Source of the DNA: Pyricularia pennisetigena
Lineage: Eukaryota > Ascomycota > Sordariomycetes > Magnaporthales > Pyriculariaceae
DNA: 64,000 nucleotides
Assembly: GCF_004337985.1 (NCBI RefSeq)
Contig: NW_021940921.1
Span: 885,758 to 949,757, forward strand
Reading direction: 5' to 3'
Shown: piece by piece, positions 31,883-43,236 of the stretch
Numbering within the stretch: the stretch's first letter is position 1
Layout: each line of letters begins with the position of its first letter
The notes under the pieces: model-generated
Databases searched by the model: none
Seen by the model: only the letters and a program-made list of their open reading frames with translations
What the model was told of the DNA's origin: nothing
Position numbers and translations under genes: made by a program

Positions 31883-33098
31883 CTTTTCCTGGAACGCTGC
31901 AGTCCGAACAGTCGGAGGATGGTGTGCACTGCTACTGATCTGCGTAAAGGAAGAAAAGCTCCAACGACGTCGGACAAAGTTCCCTGGCTTACACAGATGA
32001 GATAATGAAGAAAACATGCGCTTCAGGACATCGCAACCCTTTATCAGGCAGCTACCTCGATCCGGAACGTCAGACCCTCGGCAGTAGCATAACTAGTATT
32101 GTCTGCAGCTATCTCTTGGCCAGCAAAAATATTTGCCTGGCTTATCTGGACGATATAACGCAATGGCAGCATGCATGGCGAACGTGTTATTGGTACTGGA
32201 GCACAGTTTCTGAGGGAGGGGTGGGGAAGATGAGGTTGACGTGCTTTGCTGTTCAGCCAACTGCGGGAGCTTCTTTGAACTCACCGAGAAACAACTGCAT
32301 CATCCGATGGTGGGCGTGGGGTATGAACCACTACCGGCCCGAGATTAACAGTGTATAATATTAGAACCTCGTGGGGATTTGACCAATAACCGGGGCGTGG
32401 GGGTTTCCTTCAAGCGTTTTTTTTTTTTTTTTTGGTCGCACGAAATCCATGGAGCCAGAATATTTCCAACGGCTTATATCCCGAGCATGGAAATTGGTGG
32501 CCTTGGCAGCGTCTTGAAAGTGGAGATTCGAGGTCGCGTTTGGATATGATGCCATCGGGGATAGACATTGCGACAACGCGAAACTGTCATCCAGACGCGA
32601 CGTTGGTGCGGGGTAGCAACCGGCAATGATGCTTTCTTTGTAATTGTTTCACTGACGGAAATGGAGTTATTTGATCGTCAGGTAGCTTATCTGCTTGTGG
32701 TTTGCATTGACTTGCCACCATTACCAAGGAAATAGACAAGCCTGATGACCCGAGGTATTTCCGGAGTCATCTCCCTTCTCCTGAATACTGCGCGGTTTTT
32801 TTGAAGTACCATCAGAAAAATCAGACTTGCGTGACCGGGCCTAGACGCAAAACTAGTTGTAGCAACCGTTTTGAGACTTGGCAGATGTGTGAGGGGAGCC
32901 ATGAGCTCAATGCCTCGACCTGGAGATAAGACGGGGTTTGCTAGGCTGAATAAGTCAGTGATCTTGCTTGATGTACGTACCTTTGCTTGTAGAAGGGGAA
33001 AAAACATCAATTTATACAAAGGACCTTGCTGGCCCAAGCAGTCATTCGGTATCAAACTTCCCATCCCAAACAAAACCACGCGACACAACACCCAGAAA
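31883..33098. promoter_or_regulatory. Divergent promoter region between MFS transporter and 2OG oxygenase
   Basis: The 1.2-kb interval separates head-to-head genes. Frames within it are short and unconvincing. It contains a poly-T run at about 32418-32433. The shared region suggests possible co-regulation of the transporter and the oxygenase, which is inference. Confidence 0.4.
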
Positions 33099-34514
33099 AT
33101 GCCGTCCGCAGTCCCCAAATCATATCAATACACTCACGTGCCCGAGACCAAGGAGGATCTCGACTGGGCCGACCGTAAGTCCATTACTCCCGGGGACGCG
33201 GCCCAAGCAGCAAAAAATTGTTACAACTACCTGACAGAATCGTCCCCTTTGCCACAGTCCCAACCGTCGACCTCGCAAAGTATGGCACAGCCGATGGAAA
33301 TGCAGAACTGGCCCAGACGTTGATCGAGGCCATCCGGACAAAGGGCTTCTTTTACGTCATCAACTATGGCATCTCTCAAGACGCCGTCGATCGCCAGTTC
33401 GCCCTGGGCCAGAGCTTTTACGAACTGCCGCTCGAGGAGAAGCTAAAGTACGTCCCGGACCTCGACAACGGCGTCTACAACGGCTACCGCCCAGCAGGTC
33501 GCCGCATCATGGGCAACGGACAGCCGGACAAGGTGGAGGTTTGGAACATGGCGAGTGCGTTGCTAGCAGCTGGCTATTTTCTTTCTCTCTCTTTTTTTAT
33601 TCCTCTCTCTCTCTCTCTCTCTCTTTTTTCTCTCTCTTACATCTCGTACTCTCTCGTGCTGCTAACACACAGACAAACAGCAACCGACGGCCACATCACC
33701 CAGCCAGTCCCCCAGCTGGTGCAAGAGGCCCTGCCCGAGATCGAGTCGTTCGCCAAGGACCTGCACGACAAGGTGCTGGACCCGCTCAACCACCTGATCG
33801 CGCTGGCGCTGGAGCTGCCGCCCGACTTCTTCACCCGGCTGCACCGGTGGGACGTGCACGACGAGTCGCACCTCCGCTACATGAAGTACGGCCGGTACTC
33901 GGCCGAGGAGGTGGAGCGGCTGGCGGGCGGGCACTGGGCCGACGGCCACACGGACCTGGGCACCATCACGCTGCTGTTCCGGCAGCCCGTGGCCGCGCTG
34001 CAGATCAAGGACCACGTCACCGGCCAGTGGAAGTGGGCCAAGCCGCTCGACGCCAGCCTGACCGTCAACACGTGCGACGCCCTCAGCTTCCTGACGGGGG
34101 GTTACATCAAGTCCACCGTTCACAGGGTCACGCTCCCGCCCAAGGACCAGCGCGACGTCGACCGCTTGGGCCTGCTGTACTTTGCCAGGCCGCAGAATGA
34201 TCTGGTGCTGAGCACGGTCGACTCGCCCGTGTTGAAGAGGGAAGGGTTCACGCAGAATGAATTCGAGGCCGGTGGGTTTCGAGTGCCTACCATGGGAGGT
34301 AAGCGCCATTTTCTTCTTTTTTTTTCTTTTTTGTTTTGTTGAAACATTGAAGCCCAAGGCAAACAGATGCCACCTTAAGGACAGGCTAACTCATTCATTC
34401 CTATTGGTCTCACTAGAATTCACGACCCTCAAGCAAAAGTGGCAGCAAAGCAAAGGGAGTAAGAGGAAGGAGGAGCTGATCCTACCGGGGTTCTCGGGCA
34501 AGATCATCAACTGA
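33099..34514 (+). CDS. 2-oxoglutarate/Fe(II)-dependent oxygenase (isopenicillin-N-synthase-like), four exons
   Basis: Exons 33099-33174, 33258-33554, 33681-34298 and 34417-34514. The N-terminal domain reads PTVDLAKYG, TKGFFYVINYGIS and the GVYNGYRPAGRR block. The C-terminal 2OG-FeII_Oxy domain has the iron ligands His and Asp in WADGHTDLGTITLLF and the distal His in KSTVHRVTLPP, followed by LGLLYFARP. It is soluble, with no signal peptide. Introns 2 and 3 contain (CT)n and TTTCTT runs; intron 2 (126 bases) stays open if unspliced, but its translation is low-complexity. The acceptor of intron 1 is the AG at 33256-33257, which keeps frame. By family it hydroxylates or desaturates a small molecule; the substrate is unknown. 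It lies 9-28 kb from the PKS-NRPS genes, so membership in that pathway is uncertain. Confidence 0.88.
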
Positions 34515-34849
34515 GATAATTAGCCATTCCTCCAAATAACAAACAGTGCCTTAAGGTGGTTGGCCCCTCAAATACAAAGTCTGATGTACAAAAGCCAGCC
34601 AGTTCATTTGGTCATCGTACTGATGGTGTAGCACTCTGCCGCTCGAAGAAAAAAAAAAAGAAAACTGCACAAATTGAGAGGAAAATTGTCCTGCCTCTCC
34701 GGAGCATTGGATCAACGATAACATAATTTATTTCTACATGTTCCGGACAGCCTCTTGTCCCATCAGTCTACTTTCAGGCCATCCAAGCCTGGCTCTGTCT
34801 CTTGCAAGTGCCTTTTAAATACCCACGAGGCTGCCAGCAACGAGCGCAA
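34515..34849. other. Short convergent intergenic interval
   Basis: 3' flanks of two converging genes; no feature seen beyond an A-rich stretch near 34650. Confidence 0.4.
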
Positions 34850-37385
34850 CTACCACAGCTCCCACTTCTGTCCTCCCATAGCACACAGCCTGTTAAACAG
34901 CTCATCCCTCTTGGGCACCGCCGTCAGCACCTTTGACTCTCCCGACCTGTCAATCATCTCGAGACCGTCGTTGATGTCTCGCTCAAGCGCCCAACCGATG
35001 GCCAGCTTGCTCTTGACCCCGAATCCAGCATGCTTTTTCAGCTCCTTGATTTGTGTCACGTCCACCGTCCAGGCAGGGTTCAGCTGCATCAGATCCGCGT
35101 CGCTGGAGCCGGGCTCATCTGGATTCTCCCCCGCAGCCCGCCGCGCCGCAGTCGCCATCTTGTTGTCCGAAAACGAAACCACCGGTACGCCGTCCCGCCA
35201 TGCCACGCACACAAAACCCTCCTTCCCCTGCCAGCGAGCAGAAAATTTCACCGGCCCTCCCTCGGCGTGTTCTTTGCGGACGTCTTCCTTGTCCGGCACG
35301 GCTCCGAGCCTGTTCTTGGCTGACTCTTTGTTCGTGCCGACCTTTGACCTGGCCTTGTTGACCGCCAGGCCGGCCTTGACTCCCGCCTTGGTCCCTCCCC
35401 TCAGCAGGCCGAGCAGCTTGCTAGCCTTGCTGCTGTGCTTGTTCTGCGTCGACGTTAGTTCCGGATCCTCACCCCCGGCGCGTTCCAGCTTTTCATCGTC
35501 GCGCTCGGCCGCGTCGTCGAGGTCGCGTTGCGACGCCGCCAGGGGCTGGTCACCGCCCGGTGCGGCCTCGATCACGTGTGAGTCTTCCAGGTCGATTGGG
35601 TTCTTGGGCGGTGGGCCGGTGATTTGTGGCGGGGGTGGCAAGGGGCAACGGTTCGCCTCAGCATGTCGGAGGAGGGTGATGGCGACTTGTGCGTTGGTTG
35701 GGACGCCTTTGAGAAGTGTGCTGCCGAGGTTGTTGGAAGGTTTTGTCAACATGCGTGCTTTCTGGCTCGAGTCGATGCTGAATAATAATTGGTAAAAGAA
35801 AACTTACTTGTTAATGTGTACCACTTTTCTCCAGTTGGGGTATGCCCAGTCCAGCCAGTTCATCACAGAAGTGATGACAGGGTCACCAAAGAAGACAAAG
35901 CCAAATGCCAGTGAGACAATTCTGTTTGCTGTGTGTGCTGACATAAATAGGGATGCAAGAAATAATGGCGCCATTGTTGACGCCAGACGTAACCGGTGCA
36001 GGTACGGATGAAAAGGGGGTGTCGGAGACAATGCGCTGATTCGACTGGTTAGCTTTTACTTTAATCATTTACAACAAAGGTACATTGGCCGTCGTCCAGC
36101 ATGGGCGTCTTACTTTGCGAATCGCTCATACGTATCCGACGTCAATGTCAACATGTGGAGCAGCGGCCTCATTTTAGACCACATGAGCGTCTCCATCGGC
36201 TCTTTTGTCTTGTCTTGCGACGGCTCCGGCACGCCAGTCGCCTTGTCCTTTGCCGAAGCGATGGCAGTAGCCGCCTCGTCTGGGTCCGGCAAGTCATCAG
36301 TCAGGTGCTTCTCGCCCTCCTCGTTCTCGGGCTGACTTTTGGGGTCCTGGGCGGTAAGCGTATTGACGGCGATGCCCGCGACGCCAGTCACAAAGTTGCT
36401 GGCCTCGTTCTCGATGGTTTCGCCTTTTTGATGCTCAGGAGCACCGGTCGCAGAGTCGGTGGATCCAAGTACGCCGGCCTCGGGCTTTGTGGGCCCTCCC
36501 GTGTGCCTATCGACGAGGGAGACGGGGGCAGGTGGAAAGGCTAAGTTTCGGGCGCGCTGGGAGACGATGAGGGTGATGAGTGAGGCGAAAAGGAGTGGGA
36601 AGAGCATGTCGAGAGCCCATGCAGTGAGATAAGCCTGGTTAATTCCATCGGTGCCGGACTGTCAGTTTTGGACCTTTTCTTGGCTGATGTCGCGACTCAG
36701 AGGGACTCGTTCAAGGTTGCTCACGATGCAAAACGTTCCTGTTCTTCTGGGCTCCCGCCACGATCTTAGCCGGGCGATATGTTTCATTGAGGCAACGAGC
36801 CCCAGAATCTAAAGATTCCGCATCGCTGATTAGTCTGGTTTGACCAATCATGTAGGATCGGGATTTGCAGTTCAGTCCATGCTCTACATACCAAGCCCAT
36901 GTATAGCCGCTCGAATTGACTGCGGAGCTTGTTGGCAGAGAACTCGGCCCCATCGGCCAGGTAAAGATCCAGTCCACCAACCGGAACATCAGACGTTTCC
37001 TTGAGAAAGAAGACTTGCTATATTTTCCCTTGATGTTAAGACATGTAGTCACCACAGCCTTTCTTTTCTTTTCTTTTTTTTTTTATCCCCGACGCACCTT
37101 GTCAAACCTCCGCACAAACGTCCACAGATCCTCATTGTCAATCCCAGCAATCAGATGTTCCGGTATCTCCTTGGGGTCCCCCTGCCAGCCCAAGTCGAGA
37201 AGCTGCTGCTGGTCGTGGTCGATCTGTGCGGCGCCCTTGTCTTTACCAGGGTCGGAGACGGCCAGGGCGTGCGAATCGCTGGGAAGCTCTCGTTCACTCG
37301 ATGCTTGGTGTTGGTCGGCGTCGGGGTGGGTTGTTGCCGGCTCTGGGACCAGGTCCCGGAGATGGACGCCCGTATTGATGGACAT
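34850..37385 (-). CDS. DUF3292-like fungal membrane protein, six exons
   Basis: Exons 5' to 3': 37098-37385, 36892-37017, 36725-36808, 36114-36634, 35808-36035 and 34850-35777. All are in phase, giving 724 residues. Typical DUF3292 blocks are visible: GWQGDPKEIPEHLIAGIDNE and DLWTFVRRFDKQVF, then VPVGGLDLYLADGAEFS, LRSQFERLYMG, HIARLRSWREPRRT, and the membrane stretch AYLTAWALDMLFPLLFASLI. A second hydrophobic region is RIVSLAFGFVFFGDPV followed by WLDWAYPNWRK. The C-terminal part (IGWALERDINDGLEMIDR, RDELFNRLCAMG) resembles a GRAM/PH-like fold. The ATG at 37385 is chosen because the preceding 26 residues lack family resemblance. Function is unknown; it probably acts at an internal membrane and is conserved in Sordariomycetes, so it likely marks non-cluster sequence. 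Confidence 0.82.
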
Positions 37386-39070
37386 GACTTTTTCGCAATT
37401 GCTGTGAGGGGTCCAAAATTCCCGTCGGTAATGGTTCGAATGTGATTTCAATGTCAGGCTCAATTGAGGAAAACCCGTCTGTTTGGACCAGGGTATTTAG
37501 GAGGGTATCTAGGCACCCAGAATAGAAAGAAAAGCTGATGAAATCAAACAGTGACGAGAAGAAAGAAATTGAATGATTCAACGATTTGCTGCGCTACACG
37601 AGCAAAGGGAAAGGGCGGCTCCAGAATGTTTGCAAATTGTGTCTTCATGATGACGATTAGATTCCCAAATTGGCAGATGTTTGGGCTTGGCAGGGTGTCA
37701 CGGTGGCACAATCCAACACCACAGCCAGAAGAGGAAATCCCAAAACCCAAGTCAGCAAATCTGCATGCCAGGAGAAAAGTGGGAAAGAATGCAAATGAAA
37801 CGGCGCTTCACTACTCGGAAGATGTAGCATTACATGGGGTGAATGGTCCATCTTTCCGTTTCCCATTCTCTCTCGGACGCTCTACCTGCTCCTCATGCCC
37901 ACAGTTTCACATTCATGGTTTCTGTCGCTATGTTTGATGTCGACTTGGGTGCCAAGGGACGTGGAGATGAATCACCGAGTCCTGCTACTTTGCGCTTCAT
38001 TCGTCAGGGTCGAGAGTCCGCCACATGCCAAGTCGACAATGCCGCCCATCAACATCAACGAGTCATTCCAGCAGGTCTGAGTTTCTGGGAAGCAAACTCT
38101 CGACTCCCCATTCGACGTAGCAAATGACAGTTGGTATTTAACAAGACTAAAAATGCTCAATTCAAGCCTAGCTCAAGAGTCTTGCAGTAAGCTACTCCGC
38201 GAAAACGGACTCTACAACCGCTCGACCGTAGGCTCTTTCAACCAAGTCCGGTTTCGTGCTCCTCCTTGCTCCATACACAAGACAATGTCGAGGAATTGAT
38301 ATGGATGCAGAGGTTCATCGGTGAACGAGAGAGACAGTCAATGGGATGTCTGTTCTTTTTGCGAGATCAAGAGCGAGTTGTCAAAACTTGTGTCCGATGG
38401 ATAGTGGCTCATAACCATAGCTGTTTGAACACCAGCGTTGATACTATGGCTTATTTAAACTTGGACTTGTCATCTTGTGGGTCTCCCACTGGTCGCAATG
38501 ATGACAGCTTTACCCAATTACCAGAGCCAACCGCACTTTGCCCGGCTCTCTTCATGCAGACGAGTGGCCATCGTATCCCGCGATTGAGCGCATGCATGTT
38601 AATAATTATTTGAGTTGGTGCTAGAATTCATTTGGCATACTGGCGAAAGATATCACATTTTTGCTTTGTTCCTCGCAATCGATTTGGGGACCTGAGGTGA
38701 AGGTGCGCTCAACACTTTCTCATGGGCGAAAGCTGAAAGGAAAAATGATGATAATTGATATCTTTTGATTCCTTTTCCATCTGCAAGCTAAACTAGAACA
38801 ATGCAAGGCTATTAAACTTCTAGAACTGGCGACTATCCCATTGGTTTGCTTCTTCAACCCTTATCGGCGAGCGCCAAGCCGGAATGATCGCACAACTTCC
38901 GGGAACAAAAAGCCAAGACTTCTGGAAGCTTTTAGAAAACAAGATCAGCGACCGGACATGAGATCCGAAGCTTTTGATATGCAGGCCTCGCTTAGCGGAA
39001 GCGGTGTCCACTCTTGAACGTCTCCTCCCTCAGACTGCCTGGAAATACAAGCTCAGGCTGACACCAGCTC
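37386..39070. other. Intergenic, no gene seen
   Basis: 1.7 kb without a supported gene. The left end is the DUF3292-like promoter. The plus-strand frames near 37551-38127 and 38266-38613 have no family resemblance. Confidence 0.4.
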
Positions 39071-39830
39071 CTAATCCGAGTCACTGCTGCTCGAGCTGCT
39101 CGAGCTTGAGCTCCCACTTCCCTTGCGCTTGTGCTTGTCCTTGACCTTCTTCACCTTGTCCTTCTTATCCTTCTTCTCTTTCTTATCCTTCTTGTATTTT
39201 TTGTCCTTTTTGTCCTTCTTGACCTTGCCACCTGACAGCTTCTCCTCCACCAGATGACCGCCCGCAGCTCCAACTACGCCTGCGGCGACCGTGGCCAGGC
39301 CCCCTCCGCCCATCGCATGCGCAGCGAGACCCGCCGCTCCGGCGCCAAGCAGACCGCCCGCCACGCCGCGATCCTGACCATCACCGGCAAGAGGCGGTGG
39401 GCTGCCGTAGGGGTTCTGGGCCGGCTGCTGCGGCGCGCCGTGGCCTGATGGCTGTTGCTGGTAGGGAGGGGGTTGGTAAGCCTGCAGGGATCGGATGCAC
39501 GTGAGAAGATATCAGCGTCTGGTATGACCAGAACAAAAAGTAGATAGAAATAAATGAAATGAAAAAAGGTTAGGCTCAATATCGCACCTGCTGGTAGGGT
39601 GCATTTTCACCAGCAGTCTGCTGGAATCCTTGCTGAGTATAAGAAGGGTTCGGCGGCTGCTGAGGGGCGCCTGGGTAGTAGGCCTGATACTGTTGCTGCG
39701 GCTGCTGGCCGCCCTGGTTCTGCTGGTGGAAGCCATGCTGATCGTAGTTTTAGGACGGCGGCTGAAACTGCTTCTGGCCTCCCGAGCCTCCGCTTCCACC
39801 GGCGCTATTGTAATAGTCTTGCGCGGACAT
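39071..39830 (-). pseudogene. Gln/Pro-rich glycine-zipper protein with Lys-rich tail, in-frame TAA at codon 27
   Basis: Exons 39588-39830 and 39071-39481 (GTGCGA..CAG) are in phase and encode 217 codons before the final stop. The start MSAQDYYNSAGGSGG is followed by a Gln/Tyr/Pro-rich segment, a glycine-zipper-like region (VAGGLLGAGAAGLAAHAMGG), then a Lys/Asp repeat and a Ser/Asp tail. One stop, TAA at 39750-39752, interrupts the frame where the context (PPS, stop, NYDQHGF) suggests an ancestral TAC Tyr. Both sides keep the same low-complexity character in one frame, so one base change explains it. A sequencing error cannot be excluded. The protein family is common in fungi; its role is unknown, and a membrane-associated scaffold is a guess. 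Confidence 0.65.
39750..39752 (-). other. Premature TAA in glycine-zipper gene
   Basis: The codon is TCC TAA AAC on the minus strand, with coding sequence in the same frame before and after it. Confidence 0.75.
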
Positions 39831-42039
39831 TGTTGATGTTTGGCGATTTGTCGTAAACAATGGTGGGGAAATGATGATGTAGACAGAGTTGCGCGGTGAG
39901 AAGACCAGGAAAGAAATGGCGGGGTATCGGTACCTCAACTGGTCGGAACACTAGGCTAGTGATTTCTTTTTGAGGCTGTGTAACGGAGCTTCCTCCCATA
40001 GCGGCTTCCACGGCTGATCCCCCTGCATCAACAGGACGTTTGTCATTGGAGCTTCACGTTACATTCACCACCGCATGGTTTAATGAATCACTCTCAGCAT
40101 GGGTGTTCCATGTGAATGCGGGTCAAATGATGTGTCCTCTTGGCATACATATTTATTGATTGCAGATGCAGCTGCCACTCCCAATTTGCAACTAAGCTCG
40201 GTACCTGGACGAGGAAGGCTTGGTAGAGTATCTTTTTGCCGTGTTGGACATGTGGAGGGGTTGCTGGGCGATTTGCTTACTTTGTCGGTCCAGCAACCCG
40301 GGGATTTGGGAATGACGTCATTACGTATTCGTCTCGGTCGCAACGACTTGCGTCCATACTTTTCAAATTGTCTGGTTCAGGGAATTCAAGCTGTTACAAT
40401 CTTGGAGACGTATCTTTGTATTTGATGTTGCTAATCTGACAAAACATTATTTGCTTGAATAATAAACCGTAAGGCCTTTTCTGTGCCGATTTGTTCCAAG
40501 ACGTGCTGGTCCAACGCCTCTTGTTACCATAAAGAACGTTATGCTCTTTGTAATTTGAAAAAGGGGATTTGCCTCGTCGTCCGCCAAGAGTTGCAAATGG
40601 CGCATTTGTACTCGTTCAGTATCTGGGGCGAGAATGGATTCGATCCTAGCAGTTTCAATATATTAGACGTAAGACCGAGACGTGGCGCGTTCAACCTCTC
40701 AAGGACTTTGGCATCCTTGGGTCCGTAGTTGCAAAGCCAACCGAGGCCAAAGCGAAAAGGTGAAGAATAGTAGAAGAGTGGATTGCTTACTCGGTAGCAA
40801 ACTGTCGGCAAACAGGTTAGGGATTGCTTAGCTGCTTAATATCAAACCTGGGAAAACTCACGGAAATCATGAAAAGGGCATCAAAGCAAGTAATTAGTCT
40901 GTGGTTAAGAGGTTAGGGTAAATATTTGGTAATCAGATATCAATAATACAACCTCATCAATAGCTTGCTTTGATTATTCCTTTGTCAGCTCTTACCAGAA
41001 CTGTGAAGAGCATTTTCTATGAATATCTTTCATGACGACTTGCCCAAATCGAACAGCTCAATGCATTCTATTTAATTTGTTGCTATTAGGACATAAACAC
41101 AACATTTTCTTTAAACTATGTTTTCTAAACTAAACAAGTGACTGGGCATTAAAATAAGACGACCCCGAGGCTATTTAGTTGATATATGTTAGTTGAACAC
41201 TCTTTTGAAATCAGTTCTAGCGAATGGAAACATAGAAAAGCATTTTCGCATTTAACAATTTCGAAAGCACTTTAACGTGTAATAAATGAGAAATTTGACG
41301 TGCCAAAGACGTCTAGAGTCCTGCACAAAGAGATAGAAGGAAAGATGGAAAAAGCCTTGAATGTTCAAGATGAAGCGTCAACTATGAGCTACAGTAGCCC
41401 TTCTGTACTGACATGTACATCTCCACTTAATTACTTGTTCAAACGCAATTCTACCTTGTGCTTAAATGCACCAAGGTTACTCCAGCATATTAAAGCTGAA
41501 ACAAGCTGGAATTGTTACCATGGATCAGGATTAACTATATTAACAAGCATTAAATTAGGTTTAAAGTATGGTGTCAGGGAACATGGGGTCGAAATGGCGA
41601 CCGAACGATTAAATAACAGAATAGTTCACACCAATGATTCCTTTTTGATAGTCAATCCTAGCAACACAAAAAGATTGACTTGTTAAATTCGAATTTGGTT
41701 GGAAAAACGAGGGAATGATAACCAAACGTCCAGCAATGGGCTATGAACAGTGTATGATAACATTCAGCGCCGCCTAGCCGCTGTTTGCTATTGGTAGTAT
41801 CGGTTAAGTAGACGGTTACCACTCGCTCAGTTCGAAGACCAGCTATTCAGGATTATCATGAAAGGAGCGGAAACTTGGGAAGAGAATCCACCAGTATGGC
41901 GGAAATCGGTTGGGTACTATGCCTTGATAAGCCCAAACTTTGTTGAGTTGCGTCAAGTCAGCTTGCAAAAAAAGAGACCACTGCCGCTACCAAGTCTGTC
42001 AGAAATTCATACAAGTAGTATTCCAAGCCATGGATACCC
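39831..42039. other. Intergenic, no gene seen
   Basis: About 2.2 kb, AT-rich from 40.85 to 41.3 kb. The 128-residue plus-strand frame at 41300-41686 is AT-rich and has no recognisable motif. A B-box-like GGATTCGATCC occurs at about 40635, without a matching tRNA fold. Confidence 0.4.
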
Positions 42040-42598
42040 AGCTAGATTTGCATATTCGGTAAGCTGTGACAAGCTCCTTGTAAGCTTCAAGCTTGGTACC
42101 CTGGCTACCAGCCAATAGTTCCATGGCATTTAAAAGTTGGATTTGGCCCCCACTGGTTCCATGGCTCACTTTTCTGATCATTGCTCAGAATGTACCCGCA
42201 ATATCCAGCCGAGTCGAATAGACTTCGCTCTCGCACCCGGCTGCGACGAATTACCGCTGAACCAGTTGGAACAGACGCACAACATCGCCTGGGGGTCAGG
42301 TACATGATTAAGCCCTCAAACACGATCAGAACCGGCCGATTCGTGGGAGCCCGGAGGTCCGCTAGCCAGTTGTTGTGGTGGATGATATCCGCCGATGCGA
42401 GACGGTGTCGCCCAAGCTCTGAGTGGGATCAACCTTGACGAGCTTCGTTATCTCCACAGCCAGCTGGTCGTTGAGGATTGGGCTGGGGAATTCGGCGTCC
42501 GAGGCGTGGGCTGGCAACGTCATGGTGAGCGTCTCTTGGGGACCGCTTAGGATGATTTTGCTCTTGTCGGACTCGGGATCCGTCTTGTAGACTGCCAC
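42040..42598 (-). pseudogene. LCM-type SAM-dependent methyltransferase pseudogene, core deleted
   Basis: The minus strand starts with MAVYKTDPESDKSKIILSGP and QETLTMTLPAHASDAEF then PSPILNDQLAVEI, which matches the N-terminus of leucine-carboxyl-methyltransferase (LCM)-like enzymes. The next recognisable block, in another frame, is NWLADLRAPTNRPVLIVFEG then LIMYLTP (about 42300-42380), which normally lies more than 100 residues later. The SAM-binding core between them is missing. PGDVVRLFQLVQR (third frame), FDSAGYCGYILSNDQKSEP and CHGTIGW follow with further frameshifts. The deletion plus frameshifts make it non-functional. It lies just downstream of the PKS-NRPS stop, on the same strand, and such enzymes occur in polyketide clusters, so it is probably a lost tailoring step. 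Confidence 0.72.
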
Positions 42599-43236
42599 TG
42601 TCGACCCAAAAGCCTGTTACGGCCACTGGCGCGTTGAGGGCTGGTAGGTAATACTTTGGGAGTTGGCAGTCGATAGACTATCGCACCACCGTACCTTGCG
42701 TATCTGCCGTTGTTTTAGCCATGGGCGCCCCTATATAGCCGGGCCCCGGGGATATCTGCTCTTCCACCCCTCGATTCGACTCACTAATGCACGAAAGACC
42801 TTACTTGCATGCACAGTGACGCTGATTAAACACCTTGCTTCCTCTTATATTTATTAGTAGCTAGCAACGTTTGTCGGGGACTCAAGAGATAAACTCTATG
42901 CGATCGGATCAAGAGTGGCTGGATTAATACGGTTTATTGAGGTACCAGTATTAGGCAACAGCAGCACGCAGTTGTTACCAGCATCTTAGTCAGATGAAGG
43001 ATTTGGATCAAAAGGGCCAGGTTGTGAAGTTGTGAATTAATCTAATTTTTCATTCTCCAATCAGTTCCCTTTTTCTTTTGCAGCCGTTAAACTGCACAGT
43101 CTCCATCAAGATTTCGAACCGAGTTCACCTACATGATGCGAGAAAACAGAGCTACTTTACTTCCCAAGCCTCGCGCCAGCCCTGGTAGAACCTACAATAT
43201 CGAGCACCCGACCACAAAGCGGTGTCACACTCTAGT
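42599..43236. other. Intergenic downstream of the PKS-NRPS
   Basis: No gene seen; 3' flank of the synthase and 5' flank of the LCM pseudogene, AT-rich near 42820-43080. Confidence 0.4.

Noticed and set aside
34755..35795. Plus-strand frame of 346 codons
   Set aside because: Antisense to the last exon of the DUF3292-like gene; Ser/Arg-rich without features.
41300..41686. 128-codon AT-rich frame
   Set aside because: Composition matches the surrounding AT-rich DNA and there is no motif; more likely chance.
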